Assembly (NCBI GenBank): GCA_902592445.1
Contig: CACJEN010000005.1
Span: 1-64,000 of the forward strand
From: an uncultured Pelagibacteraceae bacterium
GTDB taxonomy: Bacteria; Pseudomonadota; Alphaproteobacteria; Pelagibacterales; Pelagibacteraceae
Direction of reading: 5' to 3'
Length of the DNA stretch: 64,000 nt
Shown: positions 18,182-27,082 of the stretch, in pieces
Layout: every line of letters starts with the position of its first letter
Position numbering within the stretch: the first letter of the stretch is position 1
The notes under the pieces: generated by a model
What the model was told of the DNA's origin: nothing
Database searches by the model: none
The model's input: only the letters and a program-made list of their open reading frames with translations
Translations under genes and position numbers: made by a program

Positions 18182-18287
18182 ACTTTTTCTTATCTCTTTT
18201 GGATTTTCTCTTTTCTTTAAGAGTTAGCTTTGCTTTTTTCATTACACTAGAGTCTTTAAACGATTTACCACTATACCTTTTTGACAT
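18171..18287 (-). CDS. Tiny lysine/arginine-rich protein, 38 residues
   Basis: The minus-strand frame starts MSKRYSGKSFKDSSVMKK and ends in a dense basic tail with KEKRKSKRDKKK. Roughly half of the residues are Lys or Arg. It fits exactly between the DMT gene and the next minus-strand gene. The composition suggests nucleic-acid or ribosome binding, but no family is recognised. Confidence 0.55.
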   Translation of the reverse strand: MSKRYSGKSFKDSSVMKKAKLTLKEKRKSKRDKKKSNR

Positions 18288-18293
18288 TAATGA

Positions 18294-18566
18294 TTATTTT
18301 TTCTTATCAAATTCTAATGAGCCTCTAGAATTTACATTTAATTTTACATGATTGTAATAACTGACGTCATTTATAAGTTTTATTAAATCGATACCTTTAT
18401 TCTCATACCTTCTTTTTATTGTCATTCTTGGAATAGTTATAAAATTCATTTCATCTACAAAATTCTCGGTCCATTCCTTCTCAATCTTATCCTTAATCAT
18501 TTTTTTGAGAAAAACTCTAAAATCAGAACAAGTAATCGATTTTATACTTTCATTGATGAGTACCAT
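18294..18566 (-). CDS. Hypothetical protein, 90 residues
   Basis: A small soluble protein rich in Lys, Ile and Asn without a signal peptide or membrane helix. It includes ITCSDFRVFLKKMIKDKI near the start and ITIPRMTIKRRYENKG in the middle. It lies between the aminotransferase gene and the tiny basic gene on the same strand. No domain is recognised. Confidence 0.6.
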   Translation of the reverse strand: MVLINESIKSITCSDFRVFLKKMIKDKIEKEWTENFVDEMNFITIPRMTIKRRYENKGIDLIKLINDVSYYNHVKLNVNSRGSLEFDKKK

Positions 18567-18604
18567 GGCTAAAAGATACCAAATATTTTAAATGTGTCTA
18601 TTAG

Positions 18605-19753
18605 TTAATTAAAATTTTTACTCATAAATACTCTTAACCTTTTTGTGCACTCAATTATATCTTCTGTGCTTCTAGCATAAGAAAATCTAATTGTGCTTGA
18701 TCCTCTATGTTGATCAAAGTCTAAACCTGGGGTTATCGCAACACCTACTTCATCTAAAACTTGCCTACAAAAACTCAAGCTATCATTGCTAAATTTAGAT
18801 ATATCTACATAAATATAAAAAGCCCCATCAGGAGGTGAAAAAGTTGTAAATCCAGCTTTGGGCAATTCTGCTAATAAAATTTCTCTATTTTTTCTATAAA
18901 CTTTTACATTTTCATCTAATTCGTCTTTAGCATCTAGTGCAGCAAGAGCTGTAATTTGACTAGCGTGTGGTGGGCAAATAAATAAATTTTGTGAAACTTT
19001 TTCAACCTGTCTCACATGATCCTCAGGGACAATCATCCATCCAATTCTCCAACCAGTCATAGAAAAATATTTAGAGAATGAATTTATCACATAACAATCA
19101 TTAGTTATTTCTAATGCTGAAACTGCTTTATTCTCATATTCTATACCATGGTAAATCTCATCACTTATAAAGCTTACATTATATTCTCTGGAACATTCGA
19201 TTAGTTTTGTAAGTGAAGTTTTATCAAGCATTGATCCAGTTGGATTTGCAGGTGAAGCAACTAACAATCCATTTAAACTATTTTTTTTAATATCTTCTGT
19301 CGTAGGTTGGTATTTATTTTGAATTGTTGTTTCAATATTAATAGGAATTAAATTTTGGGCTTTTAATATTTGTCTATAGCTAGGGTATCCTGGAGATCCC
19401 ACGCCTACCCTTTCTCCTGCATCAAATAATGTTGCGAAGGATAAAATAAACCCTCCAGATGAACCAGTAGTAATAACTACTCTTTCTGGATTAATATCAA
19501 TATTATACCAATCACCATATAATTTTGAAATTCTTGATCTCAATTGAGGCAATCCTAAAGTAACTGTGTATCCAAGATTATTATTTTTTAATTCTTTTGT
19601 AATATATTCACTTGCAACTTTTGGAGCTGGCGTACCTGGTTGTCCCACTTCCATATGAATAATTTTTTTACCTGCTTGCTCCGCTTTTCTGGCAGCCTCC
19701 ATAACATCCATTACAATGAACGGATCAACATTTGATCTATTAGATTTTTTCAT
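18605..19753 (-). CDS. Class I/II PLP-dependent aminotransferase
   Basis: The 382-residue enzyme has the fold I aminotransferase landmarks: GQPGTPAP near 38, ASPANPTGS (167-174), SDEIYHG, the PLP lysine Lys228 in NSFSKYFSMTGWRIGW, and the Arg of RFSYARS near the C terminus that binds the substrate carboxylate. It resembles aspartate/aromatic-type transaminases; the amino donor cannot be told. Its ATG overlaps the stop of the small upstream gene by one base (TAATG), and a DadA/PuuB-like oxidase precedes that, hinting at an amine or amino-acid catabolic unit. Confidence 0.88.
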   Translation of the reverse strand: MKKSNRSNVDPFIVMDVMEAARKAEQAGKKIIHMEVGQPGTPAPKVASEYITKELKNNNLGYTVTLGLPQLRSRISKLYGDWYNIDINPERVVITTGSSGGFILSFATLFDAGERVGVGSPGYPSYRQILKAQNLIPINIETTIQNKYQPTTEDIKKNSLNGLLVASPANPTGSMLDKTSLTKLIECSREYNVSFISDEIYHGIEYENKAVSALEITNDCYVINSFSKYFSMTGWRIGWMIVPEDHVRQVEKVSQNLFICPPHASQITALAALDAKDELDENVKVYRKNREILLAELPKAGFTTFSPPDGAFYIYVDISKFSNDSLSFCRQVLDEVGVAITPGLDFDQHRGSSTIRFSYARSTEDIIECTKRLRVFMSKNFN

Positions 19754-19962
19754 TATTTTATTTTTTTATTGATCTCTTCTTCACAAAAAATTTTAATTTC
19801 CTCTATGGGCTTATCTTTAAATATTTTCTTCTGAGCGATCATGCATGACTTGATAGATTTACTTTTACTGAATTCTCCATACTTTCCTTTTGTAAAATAA
19901 AGAGCAAGTAAAGCTATTAATATAAGTAAAAAAATTTTTAAGTTATTATTTATTTTAAACAT
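19753..19962 (-). CDS. Small membrane-anchored protein, 69 residues
   Basis: One hydrophobic helix at about residues 8-24 is followed by a short basic/acidic domain with two Cys (SCMIAQKK and IFCEEEI) that could form a disulfide. It overlaps the upstream oxidase by 8 nt and the downstream aminotransferase by one base, so it is embedded in a transcript and probably real. Its layout resembles the 101-residue protein at 15291. No family recognised. Confidence 0.6.
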   Translation of the reverse strand: MFKINNNLKIFLLILIALLALYFTKGKYGEFSKSKSIKSCMIAQKKIFKDKPIEEIKIFCEEEINKKIK

Positions 19963-21259
19963 CAGACCTTGCTCTTATTCTTTCGTAGGCTAATCTAGTG
20001 TAAATTCCTAGATTTAAAAAGGGTTGAGGTGGTAACCAATTGGGTTTTATTCTATCTTCTATAACAGATATTTCATCAGATTGTTGCTCTGAAGCCATAA
20101 TTGCTATTTGTTCACCAAACAAGGTTCCGACACCAATACCTGAGCCATTGTAACAACCCGCAGCATAAATATTATTATCAATTTTTTCAAAAATCTGCGA
20201 ACTGTTGCCACTTCTACAAACAATTCCAGACCAGCTATTTTCAATAATATTATCTGGTAGATTTGGAAATCTTTTTTTAATTCCAACAAGGTGAAATTTA
20301 GATCTTTTATTTAATTTTGATATGTTCATTGAATAAGGGTTTTTAACCTCAGCAGTGTTTCTAATTAAAATTCTACGATCTTTAGTAGTTCTAATGGTTG
20401 CTCCCATTGGTCTAATTGGTAAAACGCCCCACTCTTTTGGAGATCCTATTTCTTTAAATTCATTTTCTGTTAGAGGACGTGTCATGCTGGCTGTTAAAGT
20501 TATTGGAAAACTAAAATTTTTTTTTATATTTAATGATTTTAAAAACCCATTAGTACAAAAAATAATTTTTTTTGTTTTAATTTGATTTTTTTCAAATTGG
20601 CACTCAATATTATTTGTAACTTTTTTCCAATTTAATAATTCTGTGTTTTCATATAATTCAACATTATCTGGCAAAGTACCAACCATCGACCTTGCTAATT
20701 TTGCAGGATTTAAAAGTATTCCGCCTATAGTATAAACTCCAATTTTGTAAAAAGAGGTTCCTAATCTAGATTTAAGTTTTGATTTGTCTAATACCTCATT
20801 TTGAAAACCAAGTTTATTTAATAAATTACTAAATGATCTGGCCTTATCTTCATCTTTTAAATTTGAGGATGCAAAATATTTTCCACATTCATTCCAATCA
20901 CAATCTACTTGAAATTCTTTAATATATTTTTTGACACTTTTAATACCTAAATCATAAATTTTTGTTTTAGTTTTATAATTATTAATATCTTTATTTGACG
21001 TAAATCCATCATTCAAAGTAGTATCCACTAAATATCCAGAGTTTCTTCCACTACCACCTTCGCCTGCCAGTTGCGCATCTACAACTATAATTTTTGAAGT
21101 TTTTTTTATTTCAGAAAGTTTTCTAGCTGCTGATAAACCGGTATATCCAGCACCAACTATAAGATAATCACAAATTAAATTTTCTGTTAATTTTTTAGTG
21201 TTATTCCTAGCTTGAATTTGATTTATCCAAACACAGTTATTGTCATTAATTAGTCTCAA
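19955..21259 (-). CDS. FAD-dependent amine/amino-acid oxidase (DAO family, PuuB-like)
   Basis: A 434-residue oxidoreductase with a dinucleotide-binding motif LIVGAGYTGLSAARKL (about 33-48) and EGGSGRNSGYL, typical of the DAO superfamily and similar to gamma-glutamylputrescine oxidase. The C-terminal part has NIYAAGCYNGSGIGVGT, the second FAD-contact region. It probably oxidises the C-N bond of an amine or N-methyl amino acid. It heads a three-gene run with the small membrane protein and aminotransferase. A strong AT palindrome lies in its upstream region. Confidence 0.85.
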   Translation of the reverse strand: MRLINDNNCVWINQIQARNNTKKLTENLICDYLIVGAGYTGLSAARKLSEIKKTSKIIVVDAQLAGEGGSGRNSGYLVDTTLNDGFTSNKDINNYKTKTKIYDLGIKSVKKYIKEFQVDCDWNECGKYFASSNLKDEDKARSFSNLLNKLGFQNEVLDKSKLKSRLGTSFYKIGVYTIGGILLNPAKLARSMVGTLPDNVELYENTELLNWKKVTNNIECQFEKNQIKTKKIIFCTNGFLKSLNIKKNFSFPITLTASMTRPLTENEFKEIGSPKEWGVLPIRPMGATIRTTKDRRILIRNTAEVKNPYSMNISKLNKRSKFHLVGIKKRFPNLPDNIIENSWSGIVCRSGNSSQIFEKIDNNIYAAGCYNGSGIGVGTLFGEQIAIMASEQQSDEISVIEDRIKPNWLPPQPFLNLGIYTRLAYERIRARSDV

Positions 21260-21283
21260 AATTTTAAGATTATTAAATAATAT

Positions 21284-21308
21284 ATTATGTATATATAATA
21301 TACATAAT
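21284..21308. promoter_or_regulatory. Perfect AT-rich inverted repeat between xsc and the oxidase gene
   Basis: Two 11-base arms, ATTATGTATAT and ATATACATAAT, flank a 3-base spacer. It sits 25 bases upstream of the oxidase start and 17 bases past the xsc stop. It could be an operator for the oxidase run or a hairpin after xsc; it lacks the GC-rich stem of a strong terminator. Confidence 0.4.
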
Positions 21309-21324
21309 CATGAAATTTGTTTAA

Positions 21325-23109
21325 TTAATTTGAGAGTGATTTTTGAGGTTTCATATCCTCTTTTTTAATTCCAGCTACACGAACAGGTTTTTTCATTGCA
21401 TCTCTTCTAAACGGTTCACCTAATTCTTGATTTAAAATAACCTCAATAAATGTTGTAATTCCTTGTTTTTGATCTTCACAAGATTGTTTAATTGCAGCTG
21501 TAGTTTCTTCCATTGTTTTAACAGTAACTCCTTTTAAACCACAAGCAGTTGCTACTTTTGCATAACTTAATTCTGGATCAAGTTCTGTTCCAACAAAATT
21601 ATCATCAAACCATAATATTGAATTTCTTTTTTCTGCCCCCCACTGATAATTTCTAAAAATAACCATTGTTATTGCTGGCCACTCTTTTCTTGCACACGAA
21701 CTCATCTCGTTCATAGATATTCCAAATGCACCATCACCTGCAAAACCAATTACTGGTGTATCAGGACATCCAATTTTTGCTCCTAAAATTGATGGGAAAC
21801 CATATCCACAAGGACCAAATAAGCCTGGTGCTAAATATTTTCTTCCTTTTTCAAAAGTTGGATAAGCGTTTCCAATTGCACAATTATTTCCTATGTCACT
21901 TGAAATAATTACATCATCTGGCATTCCAACTTGAATTGCTCTCCATGCTTGTCTCGGAGACATTCGATCTGAGTCTCTTTCTCTTGCTTCTTTATTCCAA
22001 ACAGTCCCTGGATCATCATCTTCATGATCTAGGCTAGTAAGAGTTTGTAGCCATGCTGATTTTGTTTTGTGTATTAAATTTTTTCTTTCTTCTCTATTAT
22101 TATCTCCAGCGTTTGATGAAAGTTTTTGTAAAATTTGTTGTGAAACTAATTTTGCATCTCCACAAATTCCAACTGTAACTTTTTTTGTTAATCCAATTCT
22201 ATCTGGGTTCATATCTACTTGAATTATAGTGGCATCTTTTGGCCAATAATCTATTCCATAACCTGGAAGAGTTGAAAATGGATTTAGTCTTGTGCCTAAT
22301 GCCAAAACCACGTCAGCTTTTGAGATCAATTCCATTGCTGCTTTAGATCCATTGTAACCCAATGGTCCAACCGCTAAAGGATGGCTCCCTGGAAAGCTAT
22401 CATTATGTTGATATCCATTACATACAGGAGCATCTAATTTCTCAGCTAATTTTTTACAATCTTCTATAGCACCACCAATTACCACTCCTGCTCCGGATAA
22501 TATTACTGGGAATTTTGCATCTGATAATAATTTTGCTGCTCTATCAATTGCATCCTTTCCTCCACCTTGTCTTTCAAATCTTACAATTGGAGGTAATTCA
22601 ATATCAATAACTTGTGTCCAGTAATCTCTCGGTACATTTATTTGTGCAGGAGCTGATCCTCTGAATGCTTTTTCAATAACTCTGTTTAAAACTTCAGCCA
22701 TTCTAGATGGATCTCTAACTTCCTCTTGATAACAGACCATGTCTTTGAATAAATTCATCTGTTCGACTTCTTGAAACCCACCTTGGCCCATGGTTTTATT
22801 TGCAGCTTGCGGAGTTACTAAAAGCAAAGGTGTGTGATTCCAATAAGCAGTTTTAATCGGTGTAACTAAACCTGTAATTCCAGGTCCGTTTTGTGCAATG
22901 ACCATTGACATTTTTCCTGTCGCTCTTGTGTATCCATCTGCAATCAATCCTCCATTTGTTTCGTGTGCTACATCCCAAAAAGTAATTCCTGCTGAAGGAA
23001 AAATATCTGAAATAGGCATGAAAGCAGACCCAATAATTCCAAAAGCATGTTCTATCCCATGCATCTGAAGGACTTTTACAAAAGCTTCTTCGGTTGTCAT
23101 CTTAGTCAT
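21325..23109 (-). CDS. xsc: Sulfoacetaldehyde acetyltransferase
   Basis: Xsc is a thiamine-diphosphate enzyme that turns sulfoacetaldehyde plus phosphate into acetyl phosphate and sulfite. The 594-residue length is typical. Visible landmarks are the catalytic Glu50 in VAHETNGGL, QNGPGITG, a central domain, and the ThDP/Mg motif GFAGDGAFGISMNEM, followed by the Xsc-like QWGAEKRNS stretch. It differs from acetolactate synthase in these segments. The start could also be the Met three codons later. It is divergent from suyA, and the taurine aminotransferase, transporter and a Pta-like enzyme that would supply its substrate and use its product are at 51.6-61.5 kb. Confidence 0.93.
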   Translation of the reverse strand: MTKMTTEEAFVKVLQMHGIEHAFGIIGSAFMPISDIFPSAGITFWDVAHETNGGLIADGYTRATGKMSMVIAQNGPGITGLVTPIKTAYWNHTPLLLVTPQAANKTMGQGGFQEVEQMNLFKDMVCYQEEVRDPSRMAEVLNRVIEKAFRGSAPAQINVPRDYWTQVIDIELPPIVRFERQGGGKDAIDRAAKLLSDAKFPVILSGAGVVIGGAIEDCKKLAEKLDAPVCNGYQHNDSFPGSHPLAVGPLGYNGSKAAMELISKADVVLALGTRLNPFSTLPGYGIDYWPKDATIIQVDMNPDRIGLTKKVTVGICGDAKLVSQQILQKLSSNAGDNNREERKNLIHKTKSAWLQTLTSLDHEDDDPGTVWNKEARERDSDRMSPRQAWRAIQVGMPDDVIISSDIGNNCAIGNAYPTFEKGRKYLAPGLFGPCGYGFPSILGAKIGCPDTPVIGFAGDGAFGISMNEMSSCARKEWPAITMVIFRNYQWGAEKRNSILWFDDNFVGTELDPELSYAKVATACGLKGVTVKTMEETTAAIKQSCEDQKQGITTFIEVILNQELGEPFRRDAMKKPVRVAGIKKEDMKPQKSLSN

Positions 23110-23200
23110 AATAATGATGTCTCAAAATCTATATTTTAATTGTTAAAGAGACCGATTAATATATAAGTTGATGCAAATTTCAAACAAAGAAATCGTCACA

Positions 23201-23488
23201 ATGGCAAACACAGATATAATAATTCATGACGAAAAAGATAATGTAGGCGTGGTTGTCATAGAAAAAATTACACCAAGCCAAGATTGTAATTGTTGGGTAA
23301 TGGAGAATGATAAATCTGTCCAAATTCAATCAAAGGATGAAATTCCTTTAGGTCATAAAATAGCAATGATAGACTTAAATGAAGGTGATACGATTTTAAA
23401 ATATGGACACGATATTGGTAAAGTAGTTAAGTCAATTAAAAAAGGTGAACATGTTCATATTCATAATGTAAAAACTAAGAAGTGGTAA
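23201..23488 (+). CDS. suyA: (2R)-sulfolactate sulfo-lyase small subunit
   Basis: SuyA with SuyB removes sulfite from sulfolactate to give pyruvate. The 95-residue product is a SAF-domain protein of the UxaA N-terminal type, with [24 protein letters not shown] and a final [10 protein letters not shown] prefer the ATG at 23201 because the family begins near this point; an in-frame ATG at 23168 would add 11 residues. The gene is followed one base later by suyB. The divergent xsc starts 91 bases away, so both sulfite-releasing enzymes may share a control region. Confidence 0.9.
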   Translation: MANTDIIIHDEKDNVGVVVIEKITPSQDCNCWVMENDKSVQIQSKDEIPLGHKIAMIDLNEGDTILKYGHDIGKVVKSIKKGEHVHIHNVKTKKW

Positions 23489-23489
23489 G

Positions 23490-24656
23490 ATGGAAATTCC
23501 AAAAATATTTTTAGGTTATAAAAGAGAAGACGGCAGATCTGGAACTAGAAACCATGTAATAATACTTCCTGTGGATGATATTTCAAATGCTTGCGCAGAG
23601 GCAGTTGCAAATAACATTAAAGGGACAATCGCATTACCTCATTCTTATGGAAGATTACAATTTGGTGCTGACCTAGAATTACACTTTAGAACTATGATCG
23701 GTACAGGTAGAAATCCAAATGTTGCAGCAGTGATAGTTATTGGCATTGAACCTAAGTGGACAAAAAGAATTGTAGATGCAATTGCAGTAACTGGAAAACC
23801 AGTTGAAGGTTTTAGTATTGAAGGTGTTGGAGACATTGACACAATTGCTAAAGTTTCAAAAAAAGCGCAAGAATTCTCAATTTGGGCATCTGAAAAACAG
23901 AGAGAGGAAAGACCAATTAGTGATTTATGGATTTCTGTAAAATGTGGCGAGTCAGATACAACTTCTGGGCTTGCTTCGAACCCTACAGTTGGGAATTTAA
24001 TGGATAAATTAGAACCTTTAGGTGTTCATTTATGTTTTGGAGAAACATCAGAATTGACTGGAGCCGAAACAGTTTGTGAAAAAAGAGGAAAAACCCCTGA
24101 GGCACAAGAAAAGTTCAAAAAAACTTGGAATGCGTACAATGATTTTATTTTAAAAGAGGCAACAGATGATTTATCTGAAAGTCAACCCACTGCTGGAAAC
24201 ATTGCTGGTGGTCTCACAACTATTGAAGAGAAAGCATTTGGTAATTTTCAAAAAATTGGTTCAAGACAATTTATAGACGTCTTAGAACCTGCAGAAGAAC
24301 CAACTAAAGGTCCTGGTTTATATTTTATGGATACCTCATCAGCTGCTGCTGAATGTGTAACTTTACAAGCAGCAGGTGGTTTTAATATTCATTTATTTCC
24401 AACAGGACAAGGGAATATCATAGGAAATCCAATTGAGCCAGTTATTAAGTTAACGGCTAATCCATTAACAGCAAAAAACATGAGTGAACACATTGATGTT
24501 GATGTATCAAAAATTCTTTCAAGAGAGATGAACTTAGATCAAGCTGGAGACGAACTTATTAAAGCTACTTTAAGAGTAGCTAACGGTAGACTTACCTGCG
24601 CAGAAGCTTTAGGTCATAAAGAATTTGTAATGACTAAACTTTATAGAAGTGCATAA
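23490..24656 (+). CDS. suyB: (2R)-sulfolactate sulfo-lyase large subunit
   Basis: The 388-residue protein belongs to the UxaA C-terminal (altronate dehydratase-like) family: [14 protein letters not shown] at the start, the [11 protein letters not shown] segment, [19 protein letters not shown], and [13 protein letters not shown]. In this family the split small-plus-large arrangement also occurs in altronate and galactarate lyases, so the sulfolactate assignment rests on the neighbourhood of xsc, sulfite exporters and apr genes. It would release sulfite and pyruvate in the cytoplasm. Confidence 0.88.
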   Translation: MEIPKIFLGYKREDGRSGTRNHVIILPVDDISNACAEAVANNIKGTIALPHSYGRLQFGADLELHFRTMIGTGRNPNVAAVIVIGIEPKWTKRIVDAIAVTGKPVEGFSIEGVGDIDTIAKVSKKAQEFSIWASEKQREERPISDLWISVKCGESDTTSGLASNPTVGNLMDKLEPLGVHLCFGETSELTGAETVCEKRGKTPEAQEKFKKTWNAYNDFILKEATDDLSESQPTAGNIAGGLTTIEEKAFGNFQKIGSRQFIDVLEPAEEPTKGPGLYFMDTSSAAAECVTLQAAGGFNIHLFPTGQGNIIGNPIEPVIKLTANPLTAKNMSEHIDVDVSKILSREMNLDQAGDELIKATLRVANGRLTCAEALGHKEFVMTKLYRSA

Positions 24657-24669
24657 ACTTTAAATACAC

Positions 24670-25755
24670 TTGACTTTAAAACATCCTTTAAATTTATTGC
24701 CTGGTATAATTTTAGCTTTTATACTTTATTCTTTTTCTCAGGGTTTAAATAATATTATTGGAATTGAATTGTTAGGATATGAAAAAAGTCCTATGTCAAC
24801 AGCAATGATTGCAATTATTTTAGGATTAATTTTGGGAAATATTTTTAATATTAGGGAAGGTTTTTTAATTGGATTAGACTTTACTCAAAAAAATATTCTT
24901 AAACTTGGTATTATTTGTTTAGGAATTCAATTAAAACCTTTCGAATTTATAAAATTTGGATCAATAGCTATTCCTTTAATAGTTGTATGTATTATGAGTG
25001 TATTGATCGTCATAAAACTTCTCATTCAAAAACTTAAAATATCAAGAGGAATGTCTTACTTAATTGCGATCGGTAGCACTGTTTGCGGAACAACAGCTAT
25101 TATTGCAACAGCGCCAGTAATTAACGCAAAGAAAAGTGAGGTAGCGTATGCTGTAGGGAATATGACATTGTTCGGAATTCTGGCAATGTTAATTTATCCT
25201 TACTTTGCAAACTTTTATTTTGAGGGAGATCCATTATTTGTTGGTTTATTTCTTGGAACTGCAATACACGAAACCTCACAAGTAGCTGCAGCTGGTCTTA
25301 TTTACGATCAGCAATTTAACAGCCCTGAAACCCTAAATATAGCAACAGTTACAAAGCTAATTAGAAATACATTTCTTGTTATAATGATACCTCTATTCGC
25401 TTATCTTTATAATAGGGGTCAAAATCACGATCAAAAATATTCGATCGTTAAAATTTTTCCATATTTTGTATTAGGTTTTATAGCATTTATTATTTTAAGA
25501 AATGTTGGCGATGTATTTTTCTACAATACAAATATTTCGGACAAGGAACTGTGGGTCGACTTCGTTAATACAATAAAAATTTCTTCAAAAATATTTTTAA
25601 CAATGGCCATGGCTGCAATCGGATTATCTACTAACCTAAAAGATTTAAATAAAATGGGATACAAGCCGTTTATAGTCGGATTTGTATCTCTTTTAACTGT
25701 AGGATTTGTAAGTTTGGTTGCAATTAATTATTTTAGCGAAATAGTTTTAAATTAA
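24670..25755 (+). CDS. YeiH family putative sulfate/sulfite exporter
   Basis: A 361-residue membrane protein with about ten hydrophobic helices. Family segments include TAMIAIILGLILGN, GIICLGIQL and the conserved STVCGTTAIIATAPV (about 137-151), then GTAIHETSQVAAAG. YeiH proteins are proposed exporters of sulfur oxyanions. The start codon is TTG, 13 bases after the suyB stop, chosen because it is the first start in frame before the family block. Placement behind suyAB fits removal of sulfite or sulfate. Confidence 0.87.
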   Translation: MTLKHPLNLLPGIILAFILYSFSQGLNNIIGIELLGYEKSPMSTAMIAIILGLILGNIFNIREGFLIGLDFTQKNILKLGIICLGIQLKPFEFIKFGSIAIPLIVVCIMSVLIVIKLLIQKLKISRGMSYLIAIGSTVCGTTAIIATAPVINAKKSEVAYAVGNMTLFGILAMLIYPYFANFYFEGDPLFVGLFLGTAIHETSQVAAAGLIYDQQFNSPETLNIATVTKLIRNTFLVIMIPLFAYLYNRGQNHDQKYSIVKIFPYFVLGFIAFIILRNVGDVFFYNTNISDKELWVDFVNTIKISSKIFLTMAMAAIGLSTNLKDLNKMGYKPFIVGFVSLLTVGFVSLVAINYFSEIVLN

Positions 25756-26840
25756 GAGGCTTTTAATTTCGCCTCTCTTGCAGCATTCCACTTTGAAAAA
25801 TAATTTCTAATTACGGCAGCTCCCACGCCTAAACCAACTGCTAATATAACTGAAGTAAGTCCATAAAATATTGGTAAGTCTTTAGAATAATTTAAAATAA
25901 ATTCGCCAATTTTTCCAAGACTTGATGATCCATTAATTACTGTTTCAACTATTTTTTCATCTTTAATAAATGTGTCGTAAGCAATTGCAATTCCAACGAG
26001 TAGAAGAAGAATTGCTAAAATTGTTTTAAATTCTGAGCTGTCAACTTTTTCTCCAATTTTTTGGCCTAGTTGTACTCCTATAATTGATCCTAGGATAAGT
26101 ACAAAAACTAAAACTAAATCAATTGTTCCATAATTTAATGCGTGTAAAACTGTAACAATTGCGCTTACAAATATAGTTACAAATAAAGATGTACCTGGGA
26201 TTAATTTTGTTGGCATTCCAATTATATAAATCATGGCAGGAACTAAAATAAATGCACCTCCTACACCCATGATTGCAGCAATAAATCCAACAACTAATCC
26301 AATAATAATTGGTGTAAATGCGCTTTCATATAATTTTGATTTTTTAAATCGCATCCTTAAAGGAAGACCATGTATCCAATAGTGTGTGTGCAATTTTTTC
26401 TTTACAACAATTTTTTTTCTTGCCTTATCAATTTCAGATACACCTTGAATTAACATTAATGTTCCAAGTATTGCTAAAATGTACATATAAGCCAGAGATA
26501 TAACTACATTAATTTTCCCTATGTCCTTAAAATAAGAAAAAGTTAAAATTCCAAGCAGTGTTCCTATTACTCCACCAACAACTATCATTAAACCCATTTT
26601 GTAATCTAAAGTACCTTTTAAATAATGTGTTGTAGATCCTGAAACCGATGTTCCTAAAATATTGCTTGCTTCATTTGGAACAGCATAAGCGGGGGGAATA
26701 CCTAAAAATATTAAGAAAGGTGTCATTAGAAAACCACCTCCCACACCAAATAATCCTGATAGAATTCCAACTACAAGACTTAATCCAAATATAAAAAGTA
26801 AATTTATTTCGACTTGAGCAATTGGAAGAAAATACTCCAT
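25752..26840 (-). CDS. TauE/SafE (TSUP) family sulfite exporter
   Basis: The 362-residue protein has two TSUP repeats: GLFGVGGGFLMTPFLIFLG (about 31-49) and a second MGVGGAFILVPAMIYIIG (about 191-208), with a long basic insert between helices 4 and 5 and an extra C-terminal helix. TSUP proteins move sulfite, sulfoacetate or other organic sulfur compounds outward. It lies downstream of the apr genes on the same strand and converges on the YeiH-like gene with 4 nt overlap, so two unrelated exporters face each other. Confidence 0.9.
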   Translation of the reverse strand: MEYFLPIAQVEINLLFIFGLSLVVGILSGLFGVGGGFLMTPFLIFLGIPPAYAVPNEASNILGTSVSGSTTHYLKGTLDYKMGLMIVVGGVIGTLLGILTFSYFKDIGKINVVISLAYMYILAILGTLMLIQGVSEIDKARKKIVVKKKLHTHYWIHGLPLRMRFKKSKLYESAFTPIIIGLVVGFIAAIMGVGGAFILVPAMIYIIGMPTKLIPGTSLFVTIFVSAIVTVLHALNYGTIDLVLVFVLILGSIIGVQLGQKIGEKVDSSEFKTILAILLLLVGIAIAYDTFIKDEKIVETVINGSSSLGKIGEFILNYSKDLPIFYGLTSVILAVGLGVGAAVIRNYFSKWNAAREAKLKAS

Positions 26841-26888
26841 TCTTTTTGATATTCCTCTAAAGAAATAAAGTCAACAATTTGCTTATGA

Positions 26889-27032
26889 TTAAGAGCCTAA
26901 AAATGTGCTTATTACGATCACTGACCAGTAAATACCCAAGCCAAAAAATACAAATGATTTTGCGTGATTTACGAAATAATTGATTGTGACTGATTTAATT
27001 TTTTTTGATTTTTTTATAAATATTTCTGTCAC
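26889..27032 (-). CDS. Possible 47-residue membrane protein with GTG start
   Basis: A frame beginning with GTG (first residues VTEIFIKKSKK) encodes a basic N terminus and one hydrophobic helix (about residues 26-46) ending near a TAA. It fills the space between the unrecognised apr-linked gene and tauE, on the same strand. The positive-inside then helix design is plausible for a small anchored protein. There is no ATG and no clear Shine-Dalgarno site. Confidence 0.45.
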   Translation of the reverse strand: MTEIFIKKSKKIKSVTINYFVNHAKSFVFFGLGIYWSVIVISTFLGS

Positions 27033-27082
27033 ACCCGCCAATTAGCATAAGTTTAATACTTTGCAAGAAATATTTGCTAAAT

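Noticed and set aside
18180-18300. A terminator hairpin after the DMT gene
   Set aside because: No stable stem with a T run was found; the space is filled by the tiny basic gene.
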